DNA from: Porticoccaceae bacterium
GTDB taxonomy: Bacteria > Pseudomonadota > Gammaproteobacteria > Pseudomonadales > Porticoccaceae
NCBI GenBank assembly: GCA_003491845.1
Contig: DNBN01000194.1
Span: 5,456 to 12,462 of the forward strand
DNA: 7,007 bases
Reading direction: 5' to 3'
The notes below the pieces were generated by a model that did no database searches, was not told where the DNA came from, and saw only the letters and a list, made by a program, of their open reading frames with translations. Shown piece after piece: positions 1-5,500 of this stretch. A program made the position numbers and the translations under genes. The number at the start of each line of letters is the position of its first letter. Positions within the stretch are counted from its first letter, which is position 1.

Positions 1-48
1 TGGTCGGGACGGCAGGATTTGAACCTGCGACCACTACACCCCCAGTGT
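1..48 (-). tRNA. tRNA-Pro(GGG), 3' half only (remnant)
   Basis: Read on the minus strand, this is the 3' part of a proline tRNA. It contains a seven-base anticodon loop CTGGGGG (39-45) with anticodon GGG at 41-43, the 3' side of the anticodon stem TGTAG (34-38), a variable loop, a T-arm with GTTCAAATC (16-24), the acceptor strand and an encoded CCA at bases 3-1. The 5' side of the anticodon stem should read CTACA but reads TAACA, so pairing fails at bases 49-50. No D-arm or 5' acceptor strand follows. The gene is therefore a half-tRNA and should not be functional as it stands. The window starts exactly at the CCA end, so nothing can be said about what lies beyond it. Confidence 0.85.
1..48. 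other. Probable attachment site (att) in tRNA-Pro
   Basis: The tRNA identity stops sharply at base 48 and unrelated sequence follows. This is the pattern left when a tyrosine recombinase integrates at a tRNA gene and the element carries a copy of the tRNA 3' half. Such integrases commonly cross over within the 7-bp anticodon loop, here 39-45. Because the element lies on the 5' side of the remnant, this would be the displaced original 3' fragment, with the restored tRNA at the element's other end. If the sequence comes from free phage, it would be attP instead. No integrase is present in the window, so the assignment rests on the half-tRNA and the phage genes next to it. Confidence 0.7.
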
Positions 49-78
49 TATGATATTCGTTTCCTTATAAATCAATGA

Positions 79-114
79 CTTACGAAACTTTCTGCCCAGA
101 AGTTGTTTCGCAAG
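79..114. repeat. Inverted repeat beside the att site
   Basis: The arms CTTACGAAAC (79-88) and GTTTCGCAAG (105-114) are complementary at 9 of 10 positions. The 16-nt spacer contains a second small inverted repeat, TTCT (90-93) and AGAA (98-101) around GCCC. A further GTTTC occurs at 59-63. No T-run follows on either strand, so it does not look like an intrinsic terminator. Its place between the att core and the first gene would suit an integrase or excisionase arm site, or an operator for the 137-319 gene. Both roles are inference. Confidence 0.5.
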
Positions 115-136
115 TGCATTACACTGAAGGTAATTT

Positions 137-319
137 ATGAAGAAATTAAAGGAAAAAATCAAAGAAACTAACAAGCTAGCTGATGATTTAATTAAAGATG
201 CTAAGACATCAAATTCATCGCTTTATGAGTGGCTAGAAATTGACTTTAAAACAGTGCCTTTAAAGAACGGTCACTGCCTTCTTATCCTACTTGGTTGCAT
301 CCTGCTGTACATCCTATAG
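137..319 (+). CDS. Small tail-anchored membrane protein, unknown function
   Basis: This gene encodes 60 residues and is the only well-supported plus-strand gene here. The ATG is preceded by GAAGG (126-130) with a six-base spacer, a good Shine-Dalgarno arrangement that supports translation. Residues 1-22 are lysine-rich and probably helical (Lys at 2, 3, 5, 7, 9, 13). Residues 47-60 are almost entirely hydrophobic with two cysteines (47 and 54) and run to the C-terminus. This suggests a cytoplasmic domain with a short C-terminal membrane anchor, without a signal peptide. It lies between the att site and the end of the convergent phage operon, a position often occupied by lysogenic-conversion or exclusion genes in prophages. 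I do not recognise the family. A holin-like or superinfection-exclusion role is possible but unsupported, and the hydrophobic tail is short for a full membrane span. Confidence 0.6.
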   Translation: MKKLKEKIKETNKLADDLIKDAKTSNSSLYEWLEIDFKTVPLKNGHCLLILLGCILLYIL

Positions 320-353
320 ATGCATAACTGAGATAACCTTTTATCATTACTCA

Positions 354-383
354 AGACGCTAAACGAGCAGTATAATAGCGCCT
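354..383. other. Stem-loop in the convergent intergenic region
   Basis: AGACGCTA (354-361) pairs with TAGCGCCT (376-383) around a 14-nt loop. The core CGCTA/TAGCG is perfect. On the minus strand the flanks extend with G-T wobbles to about nine pairs, while on the plus strand one A-C mismatch interrupts them. It sits downstream of both convergent genes, where terminators are expected. However, there is no proper T-run after it in either direction, only CCTCTTTCGTT on the plus strand. A weak terminator is possible, and it may equally be incidental. Confidence 0.3.
371..376 (+). promoter_or_regulatory. Candidate -10 element TATAAT
   Basis: A perfect sigma-70 -10 hexamer is followed by a GC-rich discriminator, AGCGCC, as seen in stable-RNA-type promoters. 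The best -35 at normal spacing is poor: TACTCA at 348-353 with a 17-bp spacer, three of six matches to TTGACA. There is no extended -10 TG. Transcription would start near 383 and run rightward into the antisense of the phage operon, or express the possible 21-residue peptide at 422-487. The hexamer alone is weak evidence in AT-rich intergenic DNA. Confidence 0.35.
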
Positions 384-421
384 CTTTCGTTAACCCCCCC
401 ATTATTTCTAAAGGCTTTGAT

Positions 422-487
422 ATGGTCGTTGTGTGTATTTGTGTCGTTTTTGGACTGCTCTGTGTAGCTAAACAAGATTTACTTTAA
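422..487 (+). CDS. Possible 21-residue hydrophobic peptide
   Basis: A short ORF encodes 21 residues with a hydrophobic core (VVVCICVVFGLLCVA) and three cysteines. It has AAAGG at 410-414 with a seven-base spacer before the ATG and a TATAAT 46 bases upstream of that ATG. Its end overlaps the last nine bases of the oppositely oriented coiled-coil gene (479-988). Size and hydrophobicity are in the range of very small membrane peptides such as Ibs-type type I toxins, but no sequence family is recognised. An ORF this short can easily arise by chance, so this is a candidate only. Confidence 0.22.
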   Translation: MVVVCICVVFGLLCVAKQDLL

Positions 488-988
488 GGGGTTACTGAGG
501 TAATCCAGCCCCTGCCATAACTCTTCAACTTCTCTTTTCAAAGAAGATAACTTTCCGTTCACATCTCCGATTGATTTTGTAATCACTTCAGCTTGAGCGA
601 CAGTACCTTTCATGGCCTCGATATCCTTTTCCAGATCGTTGACATTGTCATCAATTAACAGCAACTTATCTTGCTGGTCGATGATCGTTTGTAGGTTCAC
701 TCCTAGCGTTGCTAGTTTACCTTGTAACTGCGATACATCGTTATCTGATAGTTCTTGTTTAATTAAATCAATTTCGCTCAGAAGTGCTTGCTTGTCGGTT
801 AAAATGCGTTCCTCTAAAGGCGTAATGTCTGGAATTGATCTTGATTCCACGGACTCTAATCGACTATAAAGGCTACTGGCTGTCCACACACCGCCTCCTA
901 GTGTTGTTGCAAGGCTAAACAAAATGGCAATATAAACACCCTTAAATGATGTGCCTCCAATCTTTAATTCAGTCTCTTCTAGGCTCAC
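479..988 (-). CDS. Inner-membrane coiled-coil phage protein, unknown function
   Basis: The product has 169 residues. The start is GTG at 988-986, overlapping the upstream stop as GTGA, and AAGG at 1001-998 gives a nine-base spacer. No ATG lies early enough to be an alternative. Residues 1-16 form a short polar N-terminus. Residues 17-41 form one hydrophobic segment containing LGGG (30-33). Residues 54-160 are charged, heptad-like and probably a long coiled coil. Few positive charges precede the segment, so the topology (N-in, C in the periplasm, or the reverse) is uncertain. It is the last gene of the operon, after two exported proteins. I recall similar KG-hydrophobic-GGG-W-A-S proteins of unknown function in marine phages. 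The architecture resembles an inner-membrane spanin (Rz-like), and a holin-accessory or ejection-apparatus protein is an alternative. The CDS is firm; the function is not. Confidence 0.85.
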   Translation of the reverse strand: MSLEETELKIGGTSFKGVYIAILFSLATTLGGGVWTASSLYSRLESVESRSIPDITPLEERILTDKQALLSEIDLIKQELSDNDVSQLQGKLATLGVNLQTIIDQQDKLLLIDDNVNDLEKDIEAMKGTVAQAEVITKSIGDVNGKLSSLKREVEELWQGLDYLSNPLK

Positions 989-1842
989 GTTTCATCACCT
1001 TCATCACAATCAACTTGATACATAAAGCAATTAAATCCTAAAGCCGTTGGGCCAGTGTTGTAGAACAAACTTTCGTAACCAGTGTTAAGAATGTCAGTTT
1101 CGGAGGCGTAAATATCTAAACCGAAATCACCCTGCCCATTTAGGTAAATACTGCTGACTGTCTCGCTTGAAGCCCACGCTAATTCAACAGCTTGGTTAGA
1201 GGCGCTGTAACTAAGCGCGTTATCTTCTACGCGAGTGTTGTTGTCCATTGCACCCTGATCTAAAAATGCTACAGCTTCTGGATTCCCTGCTACAGCCAAG
1301 AAAGCACCAGCGGCATTGGCGTGGTTCTCAATATCGTCAAGGCTTTGGTTGTAGGTATCAGCATCCTCTTGAGAAACTGACATATCATTCTGGGCTATAT
1401 AATTTTGGACTTCTGCTTGGTCATCTGGAGTCTCAGCGGTTTCTGCTCTTTCTGCTACTTCCTGTACCTCCAGCATACCCACAACGACAGCAGTAAAATC
1501 TCCGATAGCATCTTCCATTGCGTCGAGTTCGCTTTGTGCTTGCTCGTTCAGATAATCTTCGGCTGAACCGTATGGCAAATAATTAACCATTCCAGATAAA
1601 GCGGAGTTGTAAGCAGTGACTTGTTCGTCAGAAATGTAATAGTTTCCTGACAGTTGACCGCTTGAAATACCCATGCCTGTTTGAGATGCGTGGTGTGCGC
1701 CACCAACAAACATAATCCCCTTATCTATCTGATCAACGATTGCGCTAGAGGTTTCTATTAAAGTGTCAAGTTCACTTGATACTACTGCGGAATTTGTCAG
1801 AAACAGACCCGCTATCATCGCCATCTTGTACTTGCTCTTCAT
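985..1842 (-). CDS. Highly acidic secreted phage protein, unknown function
   Basis: The product has 285 residues. The start at 1842 is supported by AGGGG (1856-1852) nine bases upstream, although it lies inside the preceding gene. Residues 1-23 are a classic Sec signal peptide: KSKYK, a hydrophobic core MAMIAGLFLTNSAVV, and a VSS site with cleavage probably before Glu24. The mature part is extremely acidic, with about 47 Asp/Glu against three Lys/Arg by hand count (Lys41, Arg132, Arg204). Helical, Ala/Glu-rich stretches lie at roughly 95-200. The only mature cysteines are Cys272 and Cys279 near the C-terminus, which could form a disulfide in the periplasm. I have a general impression of related uncharacterised proteins in marine phages but can name no domain. 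It is translationally coupled to its neighbours on both sides, which suggests joint function with the exported four-cysteine protein and the membrane coiled-coil protein. Confidence 0.85.
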   Translation of the reverse strand: MKSKYKMAMIAGLFLTNSAVVSSELDTLIETSSAIVDQIDKGIMFVGGAHHASQTGMGISSGQLSGNYYISDEQVTAYNSALSGMVNYLPYGSAEDYLNEQAQSELDAMEDAIGDFTAVVVGMLEVQEVAERAETAETPDDQAEVQNYIAQNDMSVSQEDADTYNQSLDDIENHANAAGAFLAVAGNPEAVAFLDQGAMDNNTRVEDNALSYSASNQAVELAWASSETVSSIYLNGQGDFGLDIYASETDILNTGYESLFYNTGPTALGFNCFMYQVDCDEGDET

Positions 1843-2503
1843 TTTCGTCTGCCCCTATTTGTAATATTGAGTTGTACCACTTCTGTGTGTCGTTATACCT
1901 TGGCGTTGGTGGCTTTTTAGACCAAGTCGCTGAAACCCTCATTCTGACTTCACCATAGTCAGGGATGTGAAGTTCAGGGTTCATTTTCATCATCTGAAAC
2001 GCTCTACGGCCCACGATCAAACGACCACCAGACAGTAAGGGACAAGGTGTGGCTGACATAAAAAGACTTCTCCAGACCTTGTTGTCTTCGCACATTCTTG
2101 CTATCGCCGCAACCTTCATCCCTAAATCACTAAGTACCTTGGCATCCCGCCTACGGTTGCAGTCAGAATCCTTTTCATACGACCCATTTGTGTAACCAAC
2201 CAACCCTGTTTGAATGGATGTCCCACTTCCTTGCAAGCACGTTTCCATTCCGTTTGACATGTAAGAGGGGGCAATTGCACTCCCTACTGGCATATCAGAA
2301 GATGACCCTGCTCCGTTATAAGTATTGCTTACTGACTCATCTTTGCTGTTGTTATTACTGCTTACTGTTGATCCAACAGTGTTTGTATTGAGAGACCCAT
2401 CCTGAACATTATCGGAGTTTGTATCACCCATAGGTTCTGTTTCTTGACCTGTACAAACAGAGCAAACAGCAAACAATAAGAAACCTTTTATGAGCATCTT
2501 CAT
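1772..2503 (-). CDS. Secreted four-cysteine phage protein, unknown function
   Basis: The product has 243 residues from ATG 2503, one base after the stop of the giant gene. The frame is open further upstream to 2575, but only the 2503 start (or 2497, two residues later) puts the signal peptide at the N-terminus: MKMLIKG, a hydrophobic LLFAVCSV stretch, then CTG before Gln20. No clean lipobox is seen, so signal peptidase I is more likely than lipoprotein processing. A Ser/Asn/Gly-rich linker spans about 22-75. A compact core at 89-175 carries Cys89, Cys115, Cys138 and Cys154, with a DSDC motif, LGMKVAAIARMC and TPCP. Four cysteines suggest two disulfides. The acidic tail at 217-243 is partly dictated by the overlap with the next gene. 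No strong ribosome site is visible, so it probably depends on translation of the giant gene. I recognise a phage-like conserved pattern but no function. Confidence 0.82.
   Translation of the reverse strand: MKMLIKGFLLFAVCSVCTGQETEPMGDTNSDNVQDGSLNTNTVGSTVSSNNNSKDESVSNTYNGAGSSSDMPVGSAIAPSYMSNGMETCLQGSGTSIQTGLVGYTNGSYEKDSDCNRRRDAKVLSDLGMKVAAIARMCEDNKVWRSLFMSATPCPLLSGGRLIVGRRAFQMMKMNPELHIPDYGEVRMRVSATWSKKPPTPRYNDTQKWYNSILQIGADENEEQVQDGDDSGSVSDKFRSSIK
1852..1856 (-). promoter_or_regulatory. Ribosome binding site for the acidic secreted protein
   Basis: AGGGG on the minus strand lies nine bases before the ATG at 1842, inside the coding region of the preceding gene. It supports a start that leaves a 71-nt overlap, rather than a later start that would remove the basic n-region of the signal peptide. 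Confidence 0.55.
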
Positions 2504-2504
2504 C

Positions 2505-5500
2505 TTAGTTGTTAGCTTTCTTTTCGGCCTTTCTGTAAGCCTTGTTGAAAAGGTCAAATAAAAGGGCTTCACCATCTTCTATTTCTTTTAATTTCGCTTT
2601 GTACTGCTCATCCTTTTTAAGGACGCCTATTGAATTAAGCTTCTCTAGCCTCTTCCGCATTTTAGAAAGATCACCCATTGTCCTATTGGCCTGTTTATAT
2701 AAGTTGCTCCTGTTTAAAAGAGTTACATCTCCTTTAGAGTCACGAACAAACACACTAAGCAATGGAAGTGTCTCGCCTTGCTGTAGCTCAAAAAACGGCT
2801 TGTATTTTTTTAACAGCGCAGGAATATCTTCAGGGAGCGCTTCTTTAAATCTAGCCTCAATTTTTCTTACATCTTCATAATTGTCGTAGTACTTAAACCG
2901 ATCGATGTAAGGAGATGTTTCTTTAAAGAAAGTACCGATAATTGGTTTTTTCCTGTTAGGAACCTTTTCGCCAGACTTAACTTTACCTGCCGCATCAAGA
3001 GACTGAGTTCCAAATCGCCCTAAACCGCCAGTTAGATAGTTAAAGATGTACTGCATTCGGTCAGGGCTTAATGCAATATGCCCTTTCTCAAATTCATCGC
3101 CTCCAGTAGCTTCGTTCAAGAACCTTGTTGTATCTTTAAAAATTTGGTCTGTGTTGCGCTTTGCAAGACTTGACGGCGATCTTTCTACAAATAATGGATT
3201 TTGCTCGACAGCAATCTCACTACCAAAGTAATCCTTGTTGACCATCAAGTCCAAAATAACCTCAAAAACATCAGGCGCAAAACCTCTAGACTTCTCTAAA
3301 AGGTTATCTCCTGCCGAAGGTGCTATTGGAACAAAGTTTAAGAAAATATTATCTATAAGATGCCACGCAGTATCTTCAACAGTTGCCACGCCAGATTGTA
3401 TCTCAGCAATAAACCTACCAATATTTGTGAAGAAGTTATATCCATAAGGCGCGGGGACAGCAAGCCCTTCATCTTGTCCGTACATAAATAACAAAGCCCT
3501 GTTTTTAGCATGCTCAGGAATGTCTTCGTACTTTGACCGGCCATCATCATCTTCTTCTGCCGTTCCAATATTTGCCATAGAGATAAAGTAGCTAACCATC
3601 ACCATTGCGCCAGCCACTACCTGAGCGCTAGTTATTGTCTTGTCACTATTTCGGCTACTGAGCGCTTGCATGATATTTACATTGCCCTGAACTGCCGCGT
3701 TAAAGAATAAGTAGAGGGCATTCACGAAACCCGTATCCTCGCCCTTACGGTTAAAGTTAACGGTAAGATCTTTGGCTAAAGTGGCCGCGTCTTCTCTAGG
3801 TGCCCCAAGCTTTCGAGCTTCAACATAAGCTGATAATCGAGCCGCATTCTCAGCGGTAGTGTTAAAGTCCTCAACAAGCTTGCCAATCGCCCTTAATGCT
3901 TTTCGAGGCGTTCCTTTCTTTAGTTGTCGATTAAGTTCCCGCAACTGCTCGTCAGTGTCTTTCATTAACATCAAGCCAGTTGAAGCTCCGTCATCATGAA
4001 ACTCTTTTGTATACTGGTCTAGGGCATTCCCTTCTCGGACTGGCTTCTCTCTATAGTGCCGCCATAAAGATCGCATGGCTGGCACATAGGTCTTAGCCAT
4101 TCCTTTCATTGGATTTTTACCGCTGGTACGACTACCCTTCTTATCCATTTCGGATAAGCCATACATGAGTCCCGTTGCAATATCTCGGATAGGGTTAACT
4201 AAACCCCATGCAGGGTTATAGTTAATAAGCATGTTGCGACGGAAATTCTGGAACCGTGTGAGAAAGTTAAGTACTTTTGATATGTCGTCATTACCACGAT
4301 CAAGCATTGGTACGCTCATATTCTGTAGGGAATGGTTCAGCGTGTCGCTATGGAACTCAATCCAGAAAGTCTGCCCTCCCTTCTTAACGCTAACGTACCT
4401 TGGTTCTCCGTTAGTTGTTCTTGTGGCACCAGACATGGACTCTACGTCCATCATTCTAGGGTTATCTTGAAACTCATCGCCCCTAACGGGTGGTCTGAAT
4501 TTGTTGTTATAAATGGTATAGGCTTTTGTGATTACTGGCCCACTCTCCATCTGGGTCTCTACCGAGCTATTACCTAACTCCCCTAGCAAGTCTAATAAGG
4601 TTTGGGCGGTTTCATTCTTTCTTGCGCGAATTATTTTTCTCTGCACATCTTCAATTGCTGTAAGCAGGGGGTTAACAGGCAACGTCGATCTACCTTTAGC
4701 CTTCATGCTCTCACTTCCAACAATAGAAAATCCTTTCGACTTGGTTCCTTCAGAGATCTTTGAACCATTATCCTCAGCGGCAAAGCCCTTTAAAGGAACA
4801 TAGAACTTAAATTTTGCTTCCCATGAACCTTTAGATACTTCATCTAACAACCCAGCCTCTACCATTCTGTCTCGCTGATACTGAAGCATCTCGTACACCT
4901 TGGAGGCTATCTCCTCCATAGCATCCTTAGTGCCTTCCCTCTCAGCAGTATTTAATACACTCTGAGCTTCAGCGTTGGTCATTCCTGACCCTGTATCTTC
5001 AAACATTAGTGGCGTTGACTTATAGTTTTCCAGACTTAGTCTTGCAGTTTCTAGCGCAACAGTGTGATCAACATCAGTATCGGCAAGAAGCTTTTCGATG
5101 GTTTTCTCTTCGCGGGCAATATTTGCATCGCGTCTTGTCCGCTCTTTATCAGCAATGTCAGCATTACGTTCTGGAGCATGCTTTGCTAACAGATATAAGC
5201 CTATTGATTCGGGGTCAATTTGAGAGCTTTGAATTAACTCGCCTATTGGATCTACATAGTTCTTATGGAATGCTTTAATGTCTTCCTGAACTCTGCCATG
5301 GGATAAGTTTTCTTGATCCCGTGGAGATAAGTTTGCTGGTAGTCTCCCGACATCAAGGTACTCTGCGGCCTGATCTTCAAAATCTTTTTGATCATCATAG
5401 CGATCAGCTAGCTTTCGTACCGTGCTGTTACGAGACTTTTTAAATCTGCTTTTAAGATCTTTTCGGGAGTCCAGATCATCTCTGGCTGAAAATTGGAAGG

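Noticed and set aside
332..345. Small hairpin GATAA-CCTT-TTATC as the operon terminator
   Set aside because: The stem is only five AT-rich pairs, with no T-run after it in either direction.
394..400. C7 homopolymer as a phase-variation tract
   Set aside because: It lies in non-coding DNA outside any well-supported gene or promoter core, so length changes would have no clear effect. It may be a site of sequencing error.
612..869. Plus-strand 85-residue ORF opposite the coiled-coil gene
   Set aside because: It is a Ser/Leu-rich antisense shadow. The opposite strand encodes a coherent transmembrane plus coiled-coil protein.
2504..2575. N-terminal extension of the four-cysteine secreted protein to an ATG at 2575
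   Set aside because: It would overlap the end of the giant gene by 71 nt and place 24 residues in front of an obvious signal peptide. The ATG at 2503 follows the upstream stop by one base and gives a normal signal sequence.
3353..3568. 71-residue minus-strand ORF inside the giant gene, as a sign of a programmed frameshift
   Set aside because: The main frame is continuous on both sides with LPD38-type sequence, and I saw no slippery site that would justify a shift.
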